The notes beneath the pieces were generated by a model that did no database searches, was not told the origin of the DNA, and saw only the letters and a program-made list of their open reading frames with translations. A stretch of 64,000 nt of DNA from Pseudovirgaria hyperparasitica. Lineage: Eukaryota; Ascomycota; Dothideomycetes; Acrospermales; Acrospermaceae. The stretch is taken from the NCBI RefSeq assembly GCF_010093815.1, contig NW_022985551.1, forward strand, positions 2,119,087 to 2,183,086. The letters run 5' to 3'. The stretch's first letter is position 1. Every line of letters starts with the position of its first letter. This document shows, piece by piece, positions 55,345 to 64,000 of this stretch. The translations under genes were made by a program, and so were the position numbers.

Positions 55345-57003
55345 TCAGACTTCATCACTCGTGACTTTGTAGACCGTACTGCCTCCACCAGGTCTCGTGA
55401 CGACAATAGCATCGGCCAGTGTCTCATCGGTGATATCAGGCCATCTTTTGCGATAGTACTTTGAGATCCATGCCTCTTTGACGGCTTCCACTTTGCTGGT
55501 TGGAACGAGATGTACGCAGCAGCCACCCCAGCCAGCTCCTGTAACCCTGCTACCCACGGAGCCTGCGCTTCGTGCAAGGTCGCACAGTTGATCGAGCTCC
55601 GGACAACTCGACTCGTAGACATTCTTCGAGGACTCGTGAGACTGATTGAGGAGGTCTCCTAGGTCTTTGAGAACTGAACTCTTGTCATCGCCACCCGAAA
55701 CAAGGAGATCGTGGAAGTTGATAACTCGTAGTGCCTCTGTGAACGCATGTAGGGCCCGTTGCCTCAGCTTGAATTTTTCTGCGCGTACCGGAAACTTAGA
55801 CATATACCTCTTGGTCAACTCTTCCTCGCTAGTACCAAGCAGAGCACAGATCTGTTCGCGCGTATAGCCATCTTCTTCTGTTAAGTAATCCTCCGTTAAT
55901 GTTATGAGCTTCTCCAACTGTGCCTTGAAGTCCTGTACCGAGACCTTGCCGTTGTCTGGGACTGCTTCCTTTTCCTCGAAAAAGGTGTCATGGAAACCCC
56001 GAAGACTCACGCCAAGTGGCGAAGCATCCTGTGGAAGGTCTCGTTTCAGAGCAAATGCTTTGGACAGGAACATGGCAGCCAGTGTACATTCCACTACGCG
56101 TAGGTTGTAGCAAACCGGTCCAGTAACTTGTTTGTCTGCAGCAACGAAGCTCTGGGCTATGACGACGCTGAAGGGAGGATCAGTCTCTGGGAAGGACAAG
56201 GACTTTGCCGTCAGATTTGGCTTGAAAGATACATATAAGGCTTTGTCACGCAGTGAGAACACCGAGGCGGCCTGGTCCATGCTGCAGGTAGAATCAGTAC
56301 GTAGTCAGAAAGAGGCCTTAGGAGGGACTAACCCTCCGGAGTTGACACCTGCTGCTCTCTCCGACACGATGGCTAATTCTGTGAGCTCAGTCTTGTCAAC
56401 TCTTTCCTCACCATTTGCAGTCATAACGGCCAGAGCACTTGCACAAGTGAAAGCTGCACTGCTGGAAAGACCTCCTCCACTTGGTACAGAGCCGTCTGCC
56501 AGAACATCCATGCCAACACTGACGAACTTTCCTCTTCTCTTGATGAGAAGCTTCGAAGTTCCACGCAGGCCTGCTTTGAAGTAATTGCTCCACTCATTCT
56601 CGGTGGCGTCAATCGGAATGTCTCCTTCTGTTGGTATCTCAAATTCGCGTGCAGGGAACTTGGAGTTCATGTTCGCAATGCGTACGGTGGGCTTGGAGTC
56701 GGATGCAGGCCGCACAGCTACGGCGAGGAGCATATCGCTAGTGATGGCCATCGGCAGGACTTCGTAGAGGGAGTAGTCGATATGCTTCGACAGATGTCAG
56801 GTACAGGGTACGAGCAATGACCTGAGACTGGGACAAACCTCGCCGATAACATTGACGCGCCCTGGACTTCTCGACACAAAATCAGCACGTCGACCGTACA
56901 ACTCTTTGAATTTGGATAGTAGGTTCCCCCATCTCTTCTGCTGATATGGTATTGCATCATCGGTATAAACATCGTGTAGAGATGTGGCACGCGGAACGTC
57001 CAT
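55345..57003 (-). CDS. GAL1: Galactokinase
   Basis: The enzyme phosphorylates galactose to galactose-1-phosphate at the start of the Leloir pathway. Exons 56839-57003, 56333-56784 and 55345-56281 with introns of 54 and 51 bp give 517 residues, matching fungal galactokinases (yeast Gal1 528). GHMP motifs are all present: the galactokinase signature GRVNVIGE|HIDYSLYEVLP (interrupted by intron 1), the ATP loop DGSVPSGGGLSSSAAF, the SGG|MDQAAS block at intron 2, and the C-terminal GSRVTGAGWGGCCVHLVP. It lacks the SA insert in the ATP loop that turns S. cerevisiae Gal3 into a sensor; the loop reads GGGLSSSAAF, so it should be catalytic. No GAL7 or GAL10 gene is adjacent, so there is no gal cluster here. 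Confidence 0.95.
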
Positions 57004-58577
57004 GGTCAGAAGAGAATGTAGATATTGAACTAAGGCGTGTCAAGAGTTTAAGCGTCACGAGATACTGAGGAAAGGTGGGTGTAAGCTTTGGGTGAGGCAC
57101 GAGGATGTTTTGATACATGATATGACGAGCGAATAGAACTTTCTCATTGTGCCACCAGGGGAGGGATGCAACGTGGGGGTAGTGATAGCTAGAAACACTG
57201 CAAGGAGGGGTGGGGCAGACAGGGCCTTAAGGCTTAAAAGCAAGGGAGAGGGCTGTAGGGCAGCAACTCTACTGTGCAGTGAGTGGTAATAGCTAGGATT
57301 TCATGGGTGAGGGGCAGCCAACATTCCCCACCAAATCGGTGACCTGAAGCTGTCGCGGTGTATTTCTCTCGGATACAAACAACATCCTCAACGAACAACA
57401 TTATCACCACTGGTCTATTTGTAGACGAATGTCCCTCGAGAGGATTGATCTTACCACAACCCAACGGGCCATGTATACGTCTGCTGGAGCTTGAGACGCT
57501 CTTCAGCTCTGTCAGCGACACTGTCGTTGTCGTTATCGTTGTCGCCATCGCCGTCGCCGTCGCTTATACCCAAATCAGGATACTCCTTAGGCAACAACGA
57601 AGACAATAGTCTGGGGAGGGCTGATGGAAGAAGATAATGAGGCTGAGGCTGAGAACCGGCTCTCGACCGCTCGCATCCTACACCCTTGTCGCCGCGCAGG
57701 CTGAGGCTGCTGCAGGAGGATACGACAAGGCAACAGGCGATGCAGCAGCGTCAGCATCATCATAATCACAGTCTATGACTGGCAAGCATGAACACGTTCT
57801 CGTGTGAAGTGTCATCAGTCGGGCATAATTTCCATAGCCAGCGTTCATGTCGAGTCATCAGGATACAAGGAGACATGTACAGCTTGGCGTGAGCTGCGTC
57901 GTGCTCCGTGCTGCTCACCATTCCTTGAGAACTGAACTGGCTCCTTGCATCTTCGATCATCATTCCGCACATGTCCATCCATCCATTAGTAGGCCTATGT
58001 CTTTTAGTCATAGTTCAATCACACATACATTCATAGGTAGTTTAGGCAGCACAGCTGCCACCCAATGGGCATATCCACTTTTCTAGCGAGCGAAGCGCGG
58101 TCGTTACTGAGGTGGCGTATGCCTTCCGAGCACAACTCTAACTTTGCAATATACCAAATACAACATTGCCTTTGACTGTAGGTCGCTGTGGTCATCTCCA
58201 ATCACAGTCATGCTAAGCCTCAACAATCATTCTGATCCATTCATTTCCTTTGTAGACATCCGCTCATGAGATTCGGCGGAGCGGCCACGACTCTCTTCTC
58301 ACAAACCACCGGTGTGTTGCTGCCTATCACCGCCACACAGCGGTGAGCACAAATCGTAGAGAACCATCGTGGATTTTCTCTTACAATTTTACATAGCGTT
58401 CTTGTGCAAACCCTGCTAGCGGCCGTTACACTGGCACGGTAAGGATCCGTTGTGCTGTTCATACCTACTTCAAGTCTCTAGTCATTCAGGTTCCCTTATA
58501 AAACCCGCGCCGCTCTTCGTTCAAACTCTGCACTTCATCTTCACGTGTGCAGCAGAGCATCCGGGACAACAACACCG
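57004..58577. promoter_or_regulatory. Long divergent region GAL1/HMT1 with trinucleotide repeat and TATA element
   Basis: This 1574-bp region lies between divergent starts. An imperfect GTC/GCC trinucleotide run covers about 57523-57570 (gtcgttgtcgttatcgttgtcgcc and on). TATAAAA at 58497-58503 lies about 75 bp before the transporter ATG and is a plausible TATA box. Small frames on both strands have no features. Confidence 0.5.
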
Positions 58578-61193
58578 ATGTCCGTAACCGATGGGAGAGC
58601 GGGAATCATGACTTCTTCCGCCTCATATGGAAGAATGCCGTCCGCCAAAGCCGTTGAGGTGCTACACTACGCCCTGCCGACTGGTCTGGTCCTGTACTAT
58701 ATAACCACGACTACGATTCTGGCCTGTTTCTTCCGCTCTCCACAACCGAAACTATTCAAAGACAAGACTCGCCCGGTGGCTCTTTTTCTGATACCCGCAA
58801 TTGGACTCACCTACGCTGCAGACTGTATCGTCTACATCGCCCGTGCTTTGGTACAAAAAGGATGGTGGGCTTCACAAGATGAGATAGTGTACTCTATGGG
58901 ATCTATCTTGATCTGGTCTGGCCTGTTCGTATTGATCCTCGCATCCGACACCTTACCTCTGGGTCAGCATACTGGTGCGTGGCTCATAGCCTGCGCGTGT
59001 GAAATTGCGATAACAATAATCTGCGTCACCTGCAAGACCACCGAGAACAGCTTTGAGATTGCGGAGCTACTCATTCATCTGTTGAGGATAGTTTTCCTGT
59101 TGGCAATATACGGCTATGCAACCGCAACTCTCATTAGACGCAAACTCGCAGACTTGTCCAAAAACACTTCTGGTGTTAGCAGCAATGATGAAGAACAGCA
59201 GCCTCTAATAGGCTCTCCTGAGAATTGTCCTTCTGATGGTTCGTCGACTGCTGTCGAAGGTAGCTATGGTACTCTGGCGAAGTCCGCTGCTGAGAGTGAT
59301 TCGGCAGCTGAACCGGAGACCGAAGCAGAGCGTCAAAAGAAAGAAAGGAAAAAGATCGAGGAAGAGCAGTTGAGGAGGGTCGCAGAAGCTGGAGGTTGGT
59401 GGGGTTATATCAAACTCTATGCCATTTTCTTACCACATCTCTGGCCAGCAAAGGATCGGCGTATGCAGCTATTCCTTTTTGCCATCGGACTCACCATCAT
59501 TGCTGGACGAGCCTTTCACGTTCTGGTCCCACGTCAATTGGGTATTGTTGTGGACGCTCTCACAGCTTCCAGTGGAACGGGAATCCTACCTTGGAAAGAA
59601 ATCGGCACACTCTTCATAATGGATGCTTTCGCCGATACAATTCTTTATACCATCAAGGAGAGCGCTTCCTATCGCTTTAGTCTGTGGTCATGGCAACGGC
59701 TGAACAGTATGGCTTTTGCGCATGTCATGAATCTCTCAATGGAGTTCCATGACAGTAAGGACAGTGCAGAGGTTATTAAAGCCGTCGAGCAAGCGAACTC
59801 GCTCAACAGAATCGTACGGCTCGTCTTATTTGATGCTGGGCCTATCGTCCTTGATCTCGTTATTGGTGTCGGCTACATCACCAGCCTATTTGACATCTAT
59901 TTTGCATTCCTGTTTCTGTTCACCGCGATTCCATTTTTCCTCGTCTCCTATTTCGGGACCAAAATAGGTCGTTCATATAGACGCATTAATCAAGACAAGT
60001 ACAGGTTTCTCAGCAGGGCCCAGTATCAGTCCATCAGCAATTGGTCGCTCGTAGCCTACTTCAATAGAGCTTCCTTCGAGGAAAAGCGTCTCAATACAGC
60101 CATAAGCGAGTCAGCGAAATCAAGCATCGACTATAACAACATTTCATTGGCTGTCATCGCTGGTCAAGAATTGACTCTATACATATCCGAGATGGCCATG
60201 ATGTTACTGGCAGCATATCGTGTCGCTCAGGGAGTTAGACCAATCGGAGCTTTCGTTACCATCAGGGCATTCTGGAGTAGACTGACATATCCCATATGGA
60301 CTTTGGCACGATTCTCACAGGACTTCTCAAATCTTTTAGTCGACGCCGAGCGCATGCTCCAACTTCTACAGACGAAACCTTCTGTAACTGACAAAGATGA
60401 TGCTCAGGACTTACAAATTACCAATGGAGCCATCACATTCAAGGACGTCGAATTCTTCTACGATAAACGCAAAGATACTGTCAAGAACATCAATTTCGAC
60501 GTCGAGGGTGGTAAGACAGTAGCTTTGGTTGGCGAGACCGGATCTGGCAAGTCGACACTGCTTAAGCTTCTGTTCCGTTTCTATGACGTGACCGGCGGTA
60601 GCATCGAAATCGACGGCCAAGATATCCGGAATGTGCGGCTCAAAAGCCTTCGAGAAGCGCTCGGAAATGTTCCACAATCTGGGTCTCTATTCAATGACAC
60701 CATATTTGAAAACGTACGTTACGCGCGACTGGATGCCACAGAAGAAGAAGTCCAAGAAGCGTGCAGGGCTGCATGCATTCATGAGAAGATTATGAGCTTC
60801 CCTGACGGTTACAAGACCACAGTCGGTGAGCGTGGTGTCAAACTGTCTGGCGGAGAGCTTCAAAGATTGTCGATCGCTCGTGTCGTTCTTAAGAATCCGC
60901 AGATTGTTCTGCTTGACGAGGCGACCTCGGCTGTAGACTCAGGCACAGAGTCCCTGATCCAGGATGCCTTTGCGAAACTTACGAAAGGTCGAACAACCTT
61001 CGTAATTGCTCATCGCTTGTCGACAATCATGGACGCAGATATGATTTTGGTCTTGGACAAAGGCGCCATCGTCGAACGAGGGACTCATGAGGAGTTGTTG
61101 GCCAAAAATGGAACTTACCACAACCTATGGGAGACACAAACCAAGAAAGCTACGAAAACGAAAGAACAGACAGCGGCATTGTTGGACATTTGA
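58578..61193 (+). CDS. HMT1/ABCB6-type half ABC transporter, vacuolar heavy-metal tolerance family
   Basis: This single-exon protein has 871 residues with the HMT1 layout. An N-terminal extra membrane domain of about five spans (LPTGLVLYYITTTTILACFF, SMGSILIWSGLFVLILASD, WLIACACEIAITIICVTC, IVFLLAIYGYATATLI) is followed by an acidic/basic linker with EPETEAERQKKERKK, a six-span core (residues ~300-590) and one nucleotide-binding domain. Key NBD motifs are the Walker A GETGSGKST (near residue 652), Q-loop NVPQSGSLFND, signature LSGGELQR (near 756), Walker B IVLLDEATSA (near 776) and the H-loop VIAHRLSTI. All catalytic residues are intact. Fission yeast Hmt1 moves metal-thiol conjugates into the vacuole; the same role is likely but inferred. 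The ATG at 58578 is the first in frame; the ORF is open upstream from a GTG. Confidence 0.93.
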   Translation: MSVTDGRAGIMTSSASYGRMPSAKAVEVLHYALPTGLVLYYITTTTILACFFRSPQPKLFKDKTRPVALFLIPAIGLTYAADCIVYIARALVQKGWWASQDEIVYSMGSILIWSGLFVLILASDTLPLGQHTGAWLIACACEIAITIICVTCKTTENSFEIAELLIHLLRIVFLLAIYGYATATLIRRKLADLSKNTSGVSSNDEEQQPLIGSPENCPSDGSSTAVEGSYGTLAKSAAESDSAAEPETEAERQKKERKKIEEEQLRRVAEAGGWWGYIKLYAIFLPHLWPAKDRRMQLFLFAIGLTIIAGRAFHVLVPRQLGIVVDALTASSGTGILPWKEIGTLFIMDAFADTILYTIKESASYRFSLWSWQRLNSMAFAHVMNLSMEFHDSKDSAEVIKAVEQANSLNRIVRLVLFDAGPIVLDLVIGVGYITSLFDIYFAFLFLFTAIPFFLVSYFGTKIGRSYRRINQDKYRFLSRAQYQSISNWSLVAYFNRASFEEKRLNTAISESAKSSIDYNNISLAVIAGQELTLYISEMAMMLLAAYRVAQGVRPIGAFVTIRAFWSRLTYPIWTLARFSQDFSNLLVDAERMLQLLQTKPSVTDKDDAQDLQITNGAITFKDVEFFYDKRKDTVKNINFDVEGGKTVALVGETGSGKSTLLKLLFRFYDVTGGSIEIDGQDIRNVRLKSLREALGNVPQSGSLFNDTIFENVRYARLDATEEEVQEACRAACIHEKIMSFPDGYKTTVGERGVKLSGGELQRLSIARVVLKNPQIVLLDEATSAVDSGTESLIQDAFAKLTKGRTTFVIAHRLSTIMDADMILVLDKGAIVERGTHEELLAKNGTYHNLWETQTKKATKTKEQTAALLDI

Positions 61194-62211
61194 TTGTGAG
61201 CGATGCATGGGTAGGTTGGACACTTGCTATGGGGCGTTTAAGGGTAGGTGACCTGAGCGATCTTTCTAAAAGAACGAACTTGGCGGTCTGTTCATTACAC
61301 ATGATCTGCTTTATACCAGGAGGTCATACATGTGCGTCGTTCTGAACGTGAATACGATCATGTCGTGTCGTAGTGGACATTGATGCGTCATGTGTTTCCA
61401 GCATGAGTAGAAAGCAAAGAAAAGCAGACATTCGTACGTTCCGAAAAGGATGCCCTAGCTAAAGCGTTAGCTACTCATTAGTACCATTATACTACTATAA
61501 GTAGATCATATATAGTAAAACACTATACATTGATTTCTAACTAGTATAGAAATATAGGAAGTCTAATATAGAATCCCAATGTTATAGAATAACTTACATT
61601 TAACACATACTACTAATCTTTCGAGCTATATAAACATAATCCCGATGCTAGTTAGTAGTATGTTTAGATTCTATTGGCCAAGTTAACATGGTATTAATAA
61701 ATATTAATTTACTAGTCTTTATATCTAGAAAAGTAGTTACTTCTGATTTCCTATATAGATAATACTCTACTAATACTAACATGTAAATAATTCTATTAGA
61801 TATCTACTAAAAATATTCAAGTAGAATAAGAATGTAGAGAAGAATAGATGGAGTATATATAGTATGGGTGTTAAGTGCTCTAGCTTCTGGCCGTCTTCTA
61901 TCGAAGTAATTAGCTTTCAAATTCCAAGGTTGGACTTGGACTGTCCTGCTGTTGTTGCTCACGCGAGCTTGTTTCCCGCTCACCTGAGCTGGCAATGCAC
62001 TCGGAGGTCAGGCGTAATCTTGTCTCTACCTCTACCGCCAGCGCAACACCGCCGTACACGAATCTGTAGCTATCCGAAGAATACGAATACGTCTTGTCAT
62101 AATTAATAGATTTTTTTTCGGCTAATGCCTCTTCCGCTTGCCGATAGAATACGACATATAGCGTTTCCGCCGCCCCCGAGGTATCCGCAATCCTGACAGG
62201 TCCTGCAGTGG
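61194..62211. other. Intergenic region containing an AT-rich island
   Basis: This gap of about 1 kb lies between the ABC transporter and the lipase gene. It contains the AT-rich island listed separately, then a normal-composition leader from about 61880. A 23-codon ATG frame at 62125-62196 precedes the lipase start in the same frame and ends in TGA. Confidence 0.5.
61490..61865. repeat. AT-rich island, possible RIP-decayed repeat remnant
   Basis: By my count 89 of 360 bases from 61501 to 61860 are G or C (about 25%), against roughly half in the neighbouring genes. TpA-containing words dominate (tatata, ctaata, tagta) and I count only two CpG. No open frame, terminal repeat or element family is recognisable. 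In Pezizomycotina such short TA-rich blocks with sharp edges usually come from repeat-induced point mutation of an old repeat. This is inferred from composition only. Confidence 0.5.
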
Positions 62212-64000
62212 ATGTTGCTACCGCCGCGAACTTACCTGCTCGCGCAAACAGCAGACGAAGGGAGTAGGAGGACTGTGCCGTTTCTGGTATACGGCTCGAC
62301 GCTCCAGGAAGAAGAACGCGCGCTCAGGAAAGCAAGAGATATGTTACTGGTTCACCAGACTGGTAGCGTCAAGGTTGGCGAGGTAATACGGTATAGAAGT
62401 TCCCCATATCTTCCGATGTGGACCTGTCCTGACTCTGACCTCTTCAGTTATACTATCACCTATACCCCTTCCGCCGACCGCATACTTCCGATTCCTCCAC
62501 ATCTTCATGTAAAGGTGAAGAACACCTCGGCCATCCCGCTTCGCGCTGCTTACCTACACGGCCCATACACGATTCATGCCTCCGCATACCCCTCCACCTA
62601 CAATCCAAATCAGAAGGTTGAAAACCCTAAGCGCGATGGAATACCGGCATTCGAACCAAATGTAAAGGCAGGAGGGTCTTGGAACGCGCGACTTACGATT
62701 CCCGAGGATATTCGCGATGTTGAAGGTGGCGCCCTCAAGACCGATAAACATGGCGAGGCTAAAAAGATGACGTGGATAGTAGAGGTTTCTTCGCAGGTGA
62801 TGTTCTCGAAGACTGCATCTGTGAACTTCGAGGTGCTGGTCTCGCGCGACGAGAGATCTCTGGAGATCGGGTTTGCTTCCGTGACTGGTGGGGGAGGAAA
62901 ACCGCAGTCAGGCCAACTGCACGACCACCAGCAAGGCAAGCACAAGGGGCAAGGTAGCCAAGGCATGTCCCAGAAGGGCGTATACTCAAAAGCCATAGAA
63001 TTGGTCGTCGATGACACACAAAGTCTTTGGAATAAACCTGCACTGCCAACGTGGGACGACGAGAAGAACGAGGAACAGCATGAGCAGGAAACAAGCGAGC
63101 GGAAGGAGAGAGCACAGAGGAGAGTTCACCTCGTTGTTGTGACGCATGGTCTGCATAGCAACCTTGGTGCAGATATGCTATATCTCAAGGAGAGCATAGA
63201 TGCCACTGTCAAAAATGCAAGAGTTGCAGCAAGGGAGCGACGCAAGGCTGGGGCAGTCCCCAAACGGAAATCGAGTGCGGCGTCTGCTGAGAAAGAGCCC
63301 GGTCCCAAAAGCGAGGAAGAGGCTGGTCCATCGATAGCTCCTCTCTCCGGAGGTCAAGAAGATCTAGACAATACGGCTAATCAGGACGACGAGGACGACG
63401 ACGAGGAAGTCATCGTGAGGGGGTTTTCAGGCAACGCAGTACGGACCGAGAAGGGCATTCAATACCTAGGCAAGCGCCTTGCGAAGCACGTCTTGAGCAT
63501 GACGTACCCAGATCAGCCGTTCATGCCTATCAAGAGAACCCTTGCTGACAAGATGTCGGAGACCTTCTCGCCCTCGTCTAAGCCGCCGTCAGGAGAAGGT
63601 CCGGAAGTCCATCCACATAGTAGTATACACCACCCTGATGTGAAAAAGAAGAAGCGGGCCTATCGCTTTGCCCATATTAGTTTCATTGGTCATTCTCTGG
63701 GTGGTCTTACGCAGATGTATGCGATTGCGTACATCCAGAAGCATTCCCCGAAATTCTTTGAAATCATCGAACCTGTAAACTTCATAGCACTCGCCTCGCC
63801 TTTCCTTGGACTCAGCAATGAGAATCCTGTGTATGTTAAGTTTGCCTTAGATTTCGGACTTGTGGGAAAGACAGGACAAGACCTTGGCCTTACCTGGACT
63901 GCACCTACGATAGCTAAGAACGGGTGGACAAGCATAGTGAGCGGTTTCGGGAACAACGACCAGAAAGAAAAGAGAGGACCTGATCCAGGGGCAAAGCCTG
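62212..64000 (+). CDS. Rog1-type DUF676 putative lipase/serine esterase (3' end cut by window)
   Basis: Exon 1 (62212-62390) and exon 2 (62448 onward) are joined over a 57-bp intron (donor GTATAG). The joint restores VKVGEVIRYTITYTPSADRI, an opening block of fungal Rog1-like proteins. The sequence then has VKVKNTSAIPLRAAYLHGPY, IPAFEPNVKAGGSWNARLT and, in the alpha/beta-hydrolase part, HLVVVTHGLHSNLGADM (oxyanion-side HG), GIQYLGKRLAKHVL and the nucleophile elbow HISFIGHSLGGLTQMY. INFIALASPFLG-type VNFIALASPFLGLSN follows. An acidic low-complexity insert (NQDDEDDDEEVIV) separates the first two blocks. Yeast Rog1 is a monoacylglycerol lipase. The catalytic Asp/His lie beyond 64000. The start is uncertain: 62212 gives a preceding coding-like segment (VPFLVYGSTLQEEERALRKA), 62341 is the alternative. 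Confidence 0.85.
   Translation, partial: MLLPPRTYLLAQTADEGSRRTVPFLVYGSTLQEEERALRKARDMLLVHQTGSVKVGEVIRYRSSPYLPMWTCPDSDLFSYTITYTPSADRILPIPPHLHVKVKNTSAIPLRAAYLHGPYTIHASAYPSTYNPNQKVENPKRDGIPAFEPNVKAGGSWNARLTIPEDIRDVEGGALKTDKHGEAKKMTWIVEVSSQVMFSKTASVNFEVLVSRDERSLEIGFASVTGGGGKPQSGQLHDHQQGKHKGQGSQGMSQKGVYSKAIELVVDDTQSLWNKPALPTWDDEKNEEQHEQETSERKERAQRRVHLVVVTHGLHSNLGADMLYLKESIDATVKNARVAARERRKAGAVPKRKSSAASAEKEPGPKSEEEAGPSIAPLSGGQEDLDNTANQDDEDDDEEVIVRGFSGNAVRTEKGIQYLGKRLAKHVLSMTYPDQPFMPIKRTLADKMSETFSPSSKPPSGEGPEVHPHSSIHHPDVKKKKRAYRFAHISFIGHSLGGLTQMYAIAYIQKHSPKFFEIIEPVNFIALASPFLGLSNENPVYVKFALDFGLVGKTGQDLGLTWTAPTIAKNGWTSIVSGFGNNDQKEKRGPDPGAKP

Noticed and set aside
55345-57003. Leloir (galactose) gene cluster around galactokinase
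   Set aside because: Neighbours are an orphan and an ABC transporter; no uridylyltransferase or epimerase is present.
1-64000. CRISPR arrays, insertion sequences, attachment sites, operons
   Set aside because: Spliced eukaryotic genes throughout; no repeat-spacer arrays, terminal inverted repeats or transposase frames were seen.

Overview
The window is nuclear DNA of a filamentous ascomycete (Pezizomycotina). Nearly all introns are 44-67 bp with GT...AG ends and CTAAC/CTGAC-like branch sites. Genes are packed on both strands with short spacers, and the content is typical of that group: a Mec1/UvsB checkpoint kinase, Vip1, Mgm101, a DUF1765/UPF0592 protein, a class II haem peroxidase and a BYS1-like secreted protein. 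A dothideomycete is my best guess, from general resemblance only. I found no bacterial, plasmid or viral genes and no intact mobile element. | Layout: 1-14.1 kb holds UTP21 (partial), VIP1, an NAD(P)-binding protein, an FMN split-barrel protein, a REEP/HVA22-type membrane protein and MGM101. 14.5-23.6 kb holds biotin-protein ligase, a disordered protein ending in a cysteine cluster, a TTL-domain protein, an MCP1-like membrane protein, a small zinc-finger protein and COX16. 23.9-32.0 kb is a 12-exon Mec1/ATR kinase gene. 32.6-44.8 kb holds a Kes1/Osh4-type oxysterol-binding protein, an Ara2-type aldo-keto reductase, a Dap1-type haem protein, a K/T-type cyclin, an F-box-like orphan, a BYS1/thaumatin-like secreted protein and a secreted peroxidase. 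44.8-64 kb holds a DUF1765 protein, ATP synthase subunit h, TFIIB, an orphan with a PPPPY tail, galactokinase, an HMT1-type ABC transporter, a strongly AT-rich island and a Rog1-type lipase cut by the window edge. | The genes do not form one pathway. This is core genome with housekeeping genes: ribosome biogenesis, inositol pyrophosphate signalling, DNA damage checkpoint, mitochondrial DNA and respiration (MGM101, COX16, ATP14, MCP1), biotinylation, transcription (TFIIB, cyclin), lipid transport and galactose use. Many neighbours are divergent pairs sharing one promoter region (UTP21/VIP1, MGM101/BPL1, MCP1/zinc finger, COX16/MEC1, DAP1/cyclin, ATP14/TFIIB). The most accessory-looking part is 39.5-44.8 kb, with two secreted-protein genes, an orphan and loose spacing. 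| Exon structures were joined by eye. Each complete multi-exon gene gives a coding length divisible by three with conserved residues continuing across the joints. No candidate for an entirely new system stood out. The most useful leads are an out-of-frame upstream ORF overlapping the MEC1 start, a tandem splice acceptor in the DUF1765 gene, tiny first coding exons, a TTL protein without the SurE half of yeast Pby1, a peroxidase lacking the usual ligninolytic residues, and an island that looks decayed by RIP.
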